Of a DNA stretch of 64,000 nt, positions 44,886 through 52,627 are shown piece by piece. The stretch lies in the NCBI RefSeq assembly GCF_002233755.1, contig NZ_KZ268708.1, positions 19,284-83,283 of the forward strand, in the 5' to 3' direction. This DNA comes from Acinetobacter piscicola. GTDB taxonomy: Bacteria; Pseudomonadota; Gammaproteobacteria; Pseudomonadales; Moraxellaceae. The notes below the pieces were generated by a model that saw only the letters and a list, made by a program, of their open reading frames with translations, did no database searches and was not told the origin of the DNA. Within the stretch, counting starts at the first letter, position 1. Each line of letters starts with the position of its first letter. The translations under genes were made by a program, and so were the position numbers.

Positions 44886-45952
44886 TGATTCCCATTTTTA
44901 AACCTTATATGCCCAATGATATTTTATCCGAATTAGAGAATATTCTATATTCAGGTCAATTAGCATATGGAAAATATGGAAAATTATTTGAATCAGAGTT
45001 AGCAAAATTTATAGGTAATCCGTACGTGATTTCGGTGAACTCTTATAATCAAGCTATGCTGTTAGCCTTATCAATATTAAATTTAAATCCTGGGGATGAA
45101 GTAATCTCATCTCCAGTAAGTTGTTTGGCGTCGAATCAGCCTTTTGTGATTAAGGGGCTCAGGGTTATTTGGGCTGATGTCGATCCAGAGACGGGCTCAC
45201 TCTGCGTTGATGATGTTAAGAAAAGAATCACTTCAAAAACAAAAGCAATATTTCATAATCATTTTTGTGGTTATTTAGGTGATATAGCCGCAATCAATCA
45301 ATTAGCTAAAGAGCGTGGTATTTGGGTTGTTGATGATTGTATTGAAGCATTTGGCTCAGAGTATGATACTCAAAAAGCAGGGAATTTAGGTGCTGATTTA
45401 ACGGTATTTTCTTTTCAAACGGTTCGGTTGCCAAATACTGTAGATGGTGCTGCAATAAGTTTCTCTTCCAAAGAGTTATACGAGAAAGCAATTCTCATGC
45501 GTGACTATGGTATTGATAGGAAAAACTTTAGAACATCAACGGGTGAAATTAATCCAAATTGTGACATCACATTAGAGGGCTATGGTGCAACTCTTAGTGA
45601 AATTAATTCATATATTGGTTTGAAGCAAATGGATAATTTGCCTAAGTTGTTAGAGAAACAGAGAAAAAATGCGATAGATTGGAATAATAGAATCCGAGAA
45701 GTTTCATCTATAAAACCGTTAAACTTAATATCCGATACCCAGCCAAATTATTGGGTGTTTGGTGTTTTATGTGAGGATAAAGCACAAGCGCTACAAAATT
45801 TTCGTAATCAACATTGGTATGCAACAGGTGTTCATATCAATAATAATATTTACTCTGTTTTTAATAATTTTGAAAATTTAAACGGAGTGAATGAATTTAT
45901 AAATAAATTTTTAGCTTTACCATGCGGTTGGTGGGTTAATTTTAATGAATGA
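44885..45952 (+). CDS. Degenerate DegT-family protein lacking the PLP lysine
   Basis: This 355-residue paralogue-like neighbour of the preceding aminotransferase aligns with it throughout. The Schiff-base lysine is replaced by Arg181 (CGG at 45425-45427, in FSFQTVRLPNTVDGAA). The phosphate-binding GT is lost (NSYNQAML, 52-59), and the usual Gln/His after the Asp motif is Glu (VDDCIEAFG). It therefore should not work as an ordinary aminotransferase. It could be a non-catalytic partner of the upstream enzyme, a PLP-independent enzyme, or inactive. The frame is intact and tightly coupled, which argues against decay. The ATG at 44885 overlaps the previous stop by one base. Confidence 0.8.
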   Translation: MIPIFKPYMPNDILSELENILYSGQLAYGKYGKLFESELAKFIGNPYVISVNSYNQAMLLALSILNLNPGDEVISSPVSCLASNQPFVIKGLRVIWADVDPETGSLCVDDVKKRITSKTKAIFHNHFCGYLGDIAAINQLAKERGIWVVDDCIEAFGSEYDTQKAGNLGADLTVFSFQTVRLPNTVDGAAISFSSKELYEKAILMRDYGIDRKNFRTSTGEINPNCDITLEGYGATLSEINSYIGLKQMDNLPKLLEKQRKNAIDWNNRIREVSSIKPLNLISDTQPNYWVFGVLCEDKAQALQNFRNQHWYATGVHINNNIYSVFNNFENLNGVNEFINKFLALPCGWWVNFNE

Positions 45953-45961
45953 GAAAATTAA

Positions 45962-46822
45962 ATGAATCAAATTGATATAACGGCTAAAATTCACCCTAAT
46001 GTTAAATTAGGTAAATTTAACAGAATTGGTAAAAATGTTGTTATTGAGATATTAGGCGATGACCCAAACTTAAGTGTAACAATTGGTGATAATAATATTA
46101 TTAATGATAATACACGTATTTTTATTCATGGAAAATTTAGCATGGGTGATTGGAATGTATTGCATAATGATATGTTACTTATGGCTGAGCAATATTTACA
46201 TATAGGTCATAACTGTTGGTTCGGCCAGAACACGATATTGGATGGAGCAGGTGGTTTAGTCATAGGAAATGGTGTAAGAGTTGGAATGTATTCTCAAATT
46301 TGGACTCATGTGGCGAGCGGAGAACAGATAGAAGGTTGTACATTATATTCGAAAAGAGAAACTATAATTGAAGATGATGTATGGTTGGTAGGTAGTTGCA
46401 TTGTTGGATCTGGTCTTAAGTTAGGGTGGAGAAGTGTTGCGTTAATTAATTCGGTACTTACAAAAGATACTTTACCAAATAGAGCTTATGCAGGCAGTCC
46501 AGCAAAACTTATGGAAAAAGCTCAGTTTTATGTGGAAAAGTCACTTGATGATAAATTTGAATTATTAAGTGGTTGGTTAAATGATTTTATTACTATTAAT
46601 ATTGATTTAACTTTGAAAAATTTAGATTCAAAATTTTTAATATTAGAAAATACAGAAACCAATGAGAAAGTGATATTTTCTAAGAATATTTCTAAAGAAA
46701 TTCAAAAGCCTGAAAGTATCTTTTATTTGGAAGATAAGACATTTATTAAAACAAATTCGTTGTTAGAGCGACAAGTGTATAAATATTTATACAATAACAA
46801 AGCTCGTTTTTTACCTCGGTAA
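45962..46822 (+). CDS. Left-handed beta-helix (hexapeptide) acyltransferase with C-terminal extension
   Basis: The first 195 or so residues of this 286-residue protein are isoleucine-patch hexapeptide repeats (VTIGDNNIINDN, YLHIGHNCWFGQN, LVIGNGVRVGMYSQIWTH, ETIIEDDVWLVGSC). They end in the typical AYAGSPAKLME, the fold of O- and N-acyltransferases using acyl-CoA. A further region of about 90 residues, Lys/Asn-rich with no recognised domain, follows. It probably acylates the capsule sugar made by the cassette. It starts 9 bases after the DegT-like gene. Confidence 0.8.
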   Translation: MNQIDITAKIHPNVKLGKFNRIGKNVVIEILGDDPNLSVTIGDNNIINDNTRIFIHGKFSMGDWNVLHNDMLLMAEQYLHIGHNCWFGQNTILDGAGGLVIGNGVRVGMYSQIWTHVASGEQIEGCTLYSKRETIIEDDVWLVGSCIVGSGLKLGWRSVALINSVLTKDTLPNRAYAGSPAKLMEKAQFYVEKSLDDKFELLSGWLNDFITINIDLTLKNLDSKFLILENTETNEKVIFSKNISKEIQKPESIFYLEDKTFIKTNSLLERQVYKYLYNNKARFLPR

Positions 46823-46899
46823 TAAAAAGGCAGCTAGATATTGAATTCTAATGAGATAAGTAAATTTATTTTACTATTTTGGGGAGTTGGTTCGTTAAA

Positions 46900-47400
46900 A
46901 TGTTCGAGATTAAGTTAATAAAACATCAAGATGTAACAGAGCAAGATATTAAACAGGTTGTTGATTTAAAATCTATGCAATGGAATTTTAGTTTAGATAA
47001 GCAGATACAATGGATCAAAAATAATATTAAAAATTCTGATTTTCATATGTTTTTACTTTTAAATGGAAAAGGTGTAGCTTATTTGAATTTAATAGATATT
47101 GATTTAATTGTAAATGGTATATCTAGAAAAGGTCTAGGGATAGGAAATGTTTGTGCAATAGAGAAAGGTAAAGGGCATGGTTTTGAGTTGATGAAAGAAG
47201 CAAATAAAGTTATTTCTAATTTGAATCAAACAGGACTTTTGTTTTGTAAAGAACCATTATTAAAGTTTTATCATTCTTTGGGCTGGGAAGAGTTGGCTCC
47301 AAAGAGCTATAAGGTAAAGGGTGATAATTTAAAGGTCATGGTTTTCAATATAAAATATGACAATAACTTTTTTATTGAGTATGATGGTATTATTTTTTAA
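46900..47400 (+). CDS. GNAT-like N-acyltransferase
   Basis: The 166-residue protein has the GNAT fold outline. Motif A appears as LGIGNVCAIEKGKGHGFELMKEAN (quoted in part: acetyl-CoA loop EKGKGHGFELM, about residues 96-106), and the late segment with KFYHSLGWEEL is typical of the C-terminal half. In pseudaminate-type pathways a GNAT enzyme (PseH) N-acetylates a 4-amino sugar, and a similar role is plausible here. The ATG at 46900 is used although GGGGAG is 13 bases away, so an upstream TTG at 46879 cannot be excluded. The gene is very AT-rich. Confidence 0.72.
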   Translation: MFEIKLIKHQDVTEQDIKQVVDLKSMQWNFSLDKQIQWIKNNIKNSDFHMFLLLNGKGVAYLNLIDIDLIVNGISRKGLGIGNVCAIEKGKGHGFELMKEANKVISNLNQTGLLFCKEPLLKFYHSLGWEELAPKSYKVKGDNLKVMVFNIKYDNNFFIEYDGIIF

Positions 47401-47402
47401 TA

Positions 47403-47432
47403 ACAGATAATTTAGTGAACATAATTATCTGT
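47403..47432 (+). other. Stem-loop between the GNAT gene and wzx
   Basis: ACAGATAATT (47403-47412) and AATTATCTGT (47423-47432) form perfect 10-base arms around a 10-base loop, just past the GNAT stop codon. No T-run follows. It may stabilise the 3' end of an upstream message or act as a weak attenuator. Confidence 0.5.
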
Positions 47433-47525
47433 CTATATAGGTATAGAATAATTAAAAATTTGATTGAAATCTTTTAATTTTGGTTTTTAGGCGATATTTT
47501 AGGTTGATTAAAAGGTTTTTATTAA

Positions 47526-49034
47526 GTGAATAAAGTAACTAAAAATATCATTGCAAATTATCTAGGTAAATTGTGGGGTTTTGTCTCCATATTTATTTTT
47601 GTTCGATTATACATAGATTTACTAGGTGTCGAATCATACGCAATAATAAATTTTTATACTGTGATACTAGGATTGCTTGTATTTGCTGATGCTGGCTTAA
47701 CAGCAACTTTAACAAGAGAATTAGCAAGAGATATCAGTATTGAAACAAAAGCCAACTTAGTTTATACCTTTGAAAGGGTTTATGTTGGTATATGCTTTTT
47801 ACTTACAATTTTAGTCATAATTTTTGCGCCCTATATTGCTAATAATTTTTTGAAATCACAAATTTACCCTGTAGAGACAGTGACATATTTTTTACGTTTA
47901 ATAGGTTTTGGTGTGGCTTTACAACTTTTCTCAACATTGTATGAGGGTGGGTTAAATGGTTTACAACATCAAGTTTTAACAAATAAAATTAAAATTATTT
48001 GGAGTGCTTGTAGGGCAGGTTTGGTATTAGTACCTCTATACTTTCTCCCTAAATTAGAAATATATTTTTGGTGGCAGATTCTTTGCAATGTAGTTCTATT
48101 GCTGATTTTTAGAAAGAAAATACATATCTTATTGCCAAATTCAAACCCATTTTTTTCAAAAGAACTATTAAAGTCTATTTCTAAATATGCATTAGGAATG
48201 ATGGGAATAGCTTTAATTTCGGGTATCAATATTCAAATCGATAAACTTGTAATTAGTAAATATTTATCAATGGAACTTTTTGGTTATTACTCAATTGCAA
48301 GTTTGTTAGCCCAACTTCCAATAATGATTGTAACACCAATTATCATTGCAGTATTTCCTATTTTAGCATTGTTTGTATCTCAAGGAGATCAAAACTCTAT
48401 AGTAAAGAGCTTTCATAAATATTCGTTTTTAATAACTGTAATTGTAGCACCAATTGTATTTTGTATAGCGTTGTATTCGATACCATTGGTAACTTTATGG
48501 ACTGGTAAAGCTGGCATCGCGCAAAGCGTGGATTATGTAGTAAAGATATTAATCATTGGTGGTTTCTTTCTATGTTTGCAATTAACCCCATTTTATCTCG
48601 CTTTAGCAAATGGCTCAACTAAGATAAATTTGTATACTGGAATTGTTGGGCTCATTGTTATTATCCCGCTTATGATCTATTCAATTAGTCATTATGGTAT
48701 GATTGGCGCTGCGATTCCTTGGGTGATTGTAAACATTGGAGGTTTTCTCTTTGTTGGATTTTATAGTGTTAATAAATTTTTGAAAGGACAAGTATCATAT
48801 TGGTTGATTTGGGATATTTTTGTCCCAATAACAATAAGTGTTATAATAGGTCTTTTCGTTGAGATAATATTGAGTAATATCAATGGTGAATATGTATTTA
48901 TTGCCAAATCTCTACTTATTGGTGTTTTAAGTGTTGTATTTAATATTATAATTCAAAATATGAAAAACCCAGATTATTCAATGATTAATATTGTATCGGT
49001 TTATGAAATTTTTAAAGGAAAGTTATTCAAATGA
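47526..49034 (+). CDS. wzx: Capsule repeat-unit flippase Wzx
   Basis: Inner-membrane MOP-superfamily protein of 502 residues with about 12-14 hydrophobic helices. It would flip the undecaprenyl-linked repeat unit to the periplasm. The N-terminus NIIANYLGKLWGFVSIFIFVR and GLLVFADAGLTATLTRELARD (in part) are typical of Wzx/RfbX proteins. It starts with GTG, with AAAGG about 10 bases upstream. Its stop overlaps the next gene's start (ATGA). GC content is low, as in the rest of the variable block. Confidence 0.88.
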   Translation: MNKVTKNIIANYLGKLWGFVSIFIFVRLYIDLLGVESYAIINFYTVILGLLVFADAGLTATLTRELARDISIETKANLVYTFERVYVGICFLLTILVIIFAPYIANNFLKSQIYPVETVTYFLRLIGFGVALQLFSTLYEGGLNGLQHQVLTNKIKIIWSACRAGLVLVPLYFLPKLEIYFWWQILCNVVLLLIFRKKIHILLPNSNPFFSKELLKSISKYALGMMGIALISGINIQIDKLVISKYLSMELFGYYSIASLLAQLPIMIVTPIIIAVFPILALFVSQGDQNSIVKSFHKYSFLITVIVAPIVFCIALYSIPLVTLWTGKAGIAQSVDYVVKILIIGGFFLCLQLTPFYLALANGSTKINLYTGIVGLIVIIPLMIYSISHYGMIGAAIPWVIVNIGGFLFVGFYSVNKFLKGQVSYWLIWDIFVPITISVIIGLFVEIILSNINGEYVFIAKSLLIGVLSVVFNIIIQNMKNPDYSMINIVSVYEIFKGKLFK

Positions 49035-50179
49035 AACCTTTGATAAGTGTAGCAATTGCAACCAAAAATCGCGAAAAATATTGTATAGAGGCTATTAAAT
49101 CTATTTTAGGATATAGAAATCCAGATATTGAAATTGCTATCGCTGATAATAGTGCAACAACTGAAGTCAAAAAATTTATTGAAGATATTAATAGCAACGT
49201 TATTAAATACACTTATCATGGTGAAGATAATATTTCTTCGATAGAAAATTTTAACCGTGCAATGGAGTTAACCACAGGTTACTATGTGATGCTGATAGGT
49301 GATGATGACTCAATACTTCCAAAAGTTATTGAAATCGCACAATGGGCAAAAGAAAATGATATAGATTCGATTTGTTCAAAAGAGAATTTGATATATTATT
49401 GGCCTCAAGCATTAGATCAATATCCAAATGGGTTGATGATAAGTCCTCCATCAACTGGTAAAATAACTAAGATAGATTTCCGAAAAAACCTCAATGCACT
49501 TCTTGAAAATGGATTACAATTATATTTATTGTATCCATTACCTAAGACTTATCATGGATTAGTTAAACGTAGTTTAATGGAAGAGATCAAGCAGAAAGTT
49601 GGGCATTATTATGGTGGGCTAAGCCCAGATTTATATTCATCAATCGCGGTATCATGCGTTGCAAAAAACCATTATGTTATTGATGAACCACTTTCGATAG
49701 CTGGTGTATGTGCAGTAAGTACTACAGCAGACAATTTTAAAGGGCTTCATTCTGGAAGTCTAGAAGGTATTCCTCATTTAAAGAATAGGCCAAACTATCA
49801 GTTTAGTGAGAAAATCCCATTGTATTATTCAGTAAATACCATTTGGGCTGAGTCTGGTTTAAAAGCATTAGAAGAATTAAATGAAACGGAGTTGCTTAAG
49901 AAATTTAATATGCATAGGTTGATGGCTCAAGCTTGGATCCATAATCGAAAATTTATTGCACCAATTATTAAGGAAAAGCATATGGATTTACTTGAAAAAC
50001 ATAATGTTGGTGCACTAAGGAACATATTGTCTTTTTATTTGGCCACTATAGATATATTAAAGGCTAAATTGAAGCGCATTATTATTGAAAAAATTAAGAA
50101 AGAAAAAGTGGTTAGGGTAGAAGGGTTAGTTAATATATCCGATGTTATTTCATCTTATAGAAAAGATAGAAAACAATGA
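49031..50179 (+). CDS. Family 2 (GT-A) glycosyltransferase
   Basis: The 382-residue cytoplasmic transferase has an N-terminal GT2 domain: PLISVAIATKNREKYCIEAI (nucleotide-sugar site), DNSATTEVKKF, and the metal-binding GDDDSILPK (about residues 91-99). A helical C-terminal region follows. It would add one sugar to the lipid-linked capsule unit. Donor and acceptor cannot be deduced. It overlaps wzx upstream and wzy downstream by four bases each, so the three are translated in a coupled series. Confidence 0.85.
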   Translation: MKPLISVAIATKNREKYCIEAIKSILGYRNPDIEIAIADNSATTEVKKFIEDINSNVIKYTYHGEDNISSIENFNRAMELTTGYYVMLIGDDDSILPKVIEIAQWAKENDIDSICSKENLIYYWPQALDQYPNGLMISPPSTGKITKIDFRKNLNALLENGLQLYLLYPLPKTYHGLVKRSLMEEIKQKVGHYYGGLSPDLYSSIAVSCVAKNHYVIDEPLSIAGVCAVSTTADNFKGLHSGSLEGIPHLKNRPNYQFSEKIPLYYSVNTIWAESGLKALEELNETELLKKFNMHRLMAQAWIHNRKFIAPIIKEKHMDLLEKHNVGALRNILSFYLATIDILKAKLKRIIIEKIKKEKVVRVEGLVNISDVISSYRKDRKQ

Positions 50180-51246
50180 CTTATTATATATTTCCATACT
50201 TCTATATTTTATTTTTTTCGCTACTTTTATACTTTGGTAATATAAAAGTAGTAAAGGTTTGGCATCTATTTTTTCTACTTCTACCTGCTATTTTAGTTTT
50301 TTTTCTAAGAGGTAATGTTGGAACGGATACTTATAATTATTTGGGGTTGTTTGATGACTACATGCACTATGGGGAAAGTGATGCAAAATATGAGCCTGGG
50401 TTTGAGTTTTTAGGGAAAGCTCTAATTGGCTTAGGGCTTTCTCCGCGTTTTGCATTAGCATCAATTGGGCTTCTAACAACTTTGCTTTTATGCAAAGCTT
50501 ATTCTGCTTCCAAAAGGCAGATGTTATTACTTATGTTACTTATATTTCCATTATATTTTTTTGACTTTACAATGAATGGTATTCGATATGGATTAAGTTT
50601 TAGTTTGGCAACGATAGCTATAGACTCACTTCATAAGAAAAAATATCGATCAGCTACTATGTGGGGGCTTATTGCTTTCAGTATGCAATATTCTGCAGCT
50701 TTAGTTATTCTACCTTTTGTTGGTGCTTTAGTAAAAAAAAGATATGTTTTAACTTTTGTTTTGCTAATTATAATAGGGTTTGCAATTAGCCCAGATATTT
50801 TTAGTTTAATTACAGATAGGATTTCTGGAAAGAGAAATGCTTACAGTGAAATTTTTGCTCCAAACATATTTTCTGGGTTAGCTCCATTATTAATTGTTTT
50901 ATTGATATATATGAGTTTTTTATTTTTTCATAAAAATAAAGAATATTCTAAATTAATTCATATAATATTGTTGTTTGAGGTGTTGTCATTTATTTTATCA
51001 AAATTTACTTATGCTGGTTTACGCTTCCAAGGTGTATTTATGTATTGTATGATTCTTTATCTTAAATATAATTTGGATATTGTCGATTCTCGTATTTTTA
51101 GAAAATATATTTATTTTTTAATCTTGTTAAGTATAATAGGGATATTACTATTTCTAAAAAACATATCTGTTATAGTTGAGGGAGATATTTCTCCGTACTT
51201 ACCATATAAGTTTTTTTGGGAAGAACAGAGACCATATATATTATGA
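50176..51246 (+). CDS. wzy: Capsule polymerase Wzy (EpsG-like family)
   Basis: Polytopic inner-membrane protein of 356 residues with about 10 hydrophobic segments. It has an EpsG-like signature, including RGNVGTDTYNYLGLFD and the periplasmic loop YEPGFEFLGKAL, followed by MNGIRYGLSFSLATIAI. It would polymerise repeat units on the periplasmic side. It is unusually AT-rich (Phe/Ile/Leu-rich codons), common for wzy genes in capsule loci. ATGA overlap links it to the transferase upstream, and a similar overlap links it to the one downstream. Confidence 0.85.
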   Translation: MTYYIFPYFYILFFSLLLYFGNIKVVKVWHLFFLLLPAILVFFLRGNVGTDTYNYLGLFDDYMHYGESDAKYEPGFEFLGKALIGLGLSPRFALASIGLLTTLLLCKAYSASKRQMLLLMLLIFPLYFFDFTMNGIRYGLSFSLATIAIDSLHKKKYRSATMWGLIAFSMQYSAALVILPFVGALVKKRYVLTFVLLIIIGFAISPDIFSLITDRISGKRNAYSEIFAPNIFSGLAPLLIVLLIYMSFLFFHKNKEYSKLIHIILLFEVLSFILSKFTYAGLRFQGVFMYCMILYLKYNLDIVDSRIFRKYIYFLILLSIIGILLFLKNISVIVEGDISPYLPYKFFWEEQRPYIL

Positions 51247-52031
51247 TGAAAATTTCAGTAATTATACCAATGTATAATGCTTCAAAAACCATAGTTCGTG
51301 TTCTAAACTCAGTGAGAAATCAAACACTGAATTGTGATTATGAGGTTTTAGTAGTTAATGATGGTTCAAAAGATGACAGTAAAGAAATCGTTGAAAAATA
51401 TATTTCTGAAAATAAAGAGTTTAAAATTATATTGATTGATAAGCCGAATGGTGGTGTTTCAACAGCTAGAAATGCAGGATTAAGTGTATCAAAAGGTGAT
51501 TTGATAGCTTTTCTTGATTCTGACGATGAGTGGTTTCCAGATAAGCTGGAAAAGCAAAAACAAATATTAAATAATAATCCTGAAATTGATCTCTTAGGGT
51601 GTGCTTTCGATGGATTATATTTTAATAAGTTATCAGATGGAGAGTTGTTAGAAATTAAAGTTGATCAATTAATTTTTAAAAATTATTTCCAGCCATCAAC
51701 TGTTATTTTAAAACGAAAAGTGTTTGAACATGTTGGATATTTTGATGAGAATCAAAAATATGCAGAAGAAGGTAATTATTTTATACGTATAGCAGAAAAT
51801 TTTAATTGTTTTTTTTGTAATATGAAAGTTATAAATTATGGTGATGGAAAATCAGGTTTTGGTGCAAGTGGTTTAAGTGCAAATTTGAAAGAAATGCATA
51901 GAGGATTTATCAAAAATCTTAAGTTTGCGTATAGTAATAATCTAATTAGCTTCGGTCAGTATATGCTAGCTAGAATAGTTGAGCAGTTGAAATATGCGAG
52001 ACGAGTTTTGATTGTAGGGTTAAAAAAATGA
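51243..52031 (+). CDS. Family 2 glycosyltransferase
   Basis: The 262-residue GT2 enzyme has MKISVIIPMYNASKTIVRVL at the N-terminus, VVNDGSKDDS, the STARNAGLSVSKGD segment and the metal-binding FLDSDDEWFPDK (about residues 90-101). The start could be either ATG of an ATGATG sequence at 51243 or 51246; both overlap the wzy stop. Donor and linkage are unknown. It is part of the coupled wzx-GT-wzy-GT-acetyltransferase series. Confidence 0.85.
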   Translation: MMKISVIIPMYNASKTIVRVLNSVRNQTLNCDYEVLVVNDGSKDDSKEIVEKYISENKEFKIILIDKPNGGVSTARNAGLSVSKGDLIAFLDSDDEWFPDKLEKQKQILNNNPEIDLLGCAFDGLYFNKLSDGELLEIKVDQLIFKNYFQPSTVILKRKVFEHVGYFDENQKYAEEGNYFIRIAENFNCFFCNMKVINYGDGKSGFGASGLSANLKEMHRGFIKNLKFAYSNNLISFGQYMLARIVEQLKYARRVLIVGLKK

Positions 52032-52627
52032 TCTCTACTTATGGCTTATTTGGCACTTTAAAGATCATCTATTTTTATTTTAAAACAAAATTGTTTTTTC
52101 ATAAAGCTAGATTAGTTCGATTTCCGATAGATATTAGAAATAAAAGAAATATAGATTTTGGTGAAAATATTACTACAGGGATTGGATGTAGAATTGAATG
52201 TTTTCCAAATAGAAGAACGAGTGAAAAATTATTAAAATTTGGGAAAAATGTACAAATCAATGATTATGTGCATATTACAGCAGCCAATTCTGTAGAAATT
52301 GGCAATAATGTGCTTATGGCAAGTAAAATTTATATATCTGATTGTACGCATGGAAGTTATATTGGCGATACAAATGATAGCGATCCAATGACTTTACCTG
52401 TTGAAAGACCTTTATCTGTAAAATCGGTTAAAATTGATGATAATGTTTGGCTGGGTGAGTTTGTATCTGTATTACCTGGTGTAACAATCGGAAAGGGAAC
52501 AATTGTTGGTGCGAATTCTGTAGTATCTAAAAGTTTACCTCCTTATGTGATTGCGGTTGGGTCACCAGCAAAGCCTATTAAATGTTATAATTTTGAGACT
52601 CAGAAATGGGAAAAATATGTTAATTAA
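52028..52627 (+). CDS. Hexapeptide-repeat (LbH) O-acetyltransferase
   Basis: The 199-residue protein has an N-terminal basic/hydrophobic segment (YFYFKTKLFFHKARLVRFP) and a left-handed beta-helix domain: NVQINDYVHITAANSVEIG, ASKIYISDCTHGSY (catalytic His), VKIDDNVWLGEFVSVLPGV (in part), and GANSVVSKSLPPYVIAVGSPAKPIK. It resembles WcaF/CysE-type capsule O-acetyltransferases, and probably O-acetylates the repeat unit. ATGA overlap with the upstream transferase. Its last 11 bases overlap the epimerase gene. Confidence 0.85.
   Translation: MISTYGLFGTLKIIYFYFKTKLFFHKARLVRFPIDIRNKRNIDFGENITTGIGCRIECFPNRRTSEKLLKFGKNVQINDYVHITAANSVEIGNNVLMASKIYISDCTHGSYIGDTNDSDPMTLPVERPLSVKSVKIDDNVWLGEFVSVLPGVTIGKGTIVGANSVVSKSLPPYVIAVGSPAKPIKCYNFETQKWEKYVN

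Noticed and set aside
44885..45952. Pseudogene interpretation of the lysine-less DegT protein
   Set aside because: No frameshift or stop, full family length, tight coupling and retained structural motifs argue for maintenance, although function is unproven.
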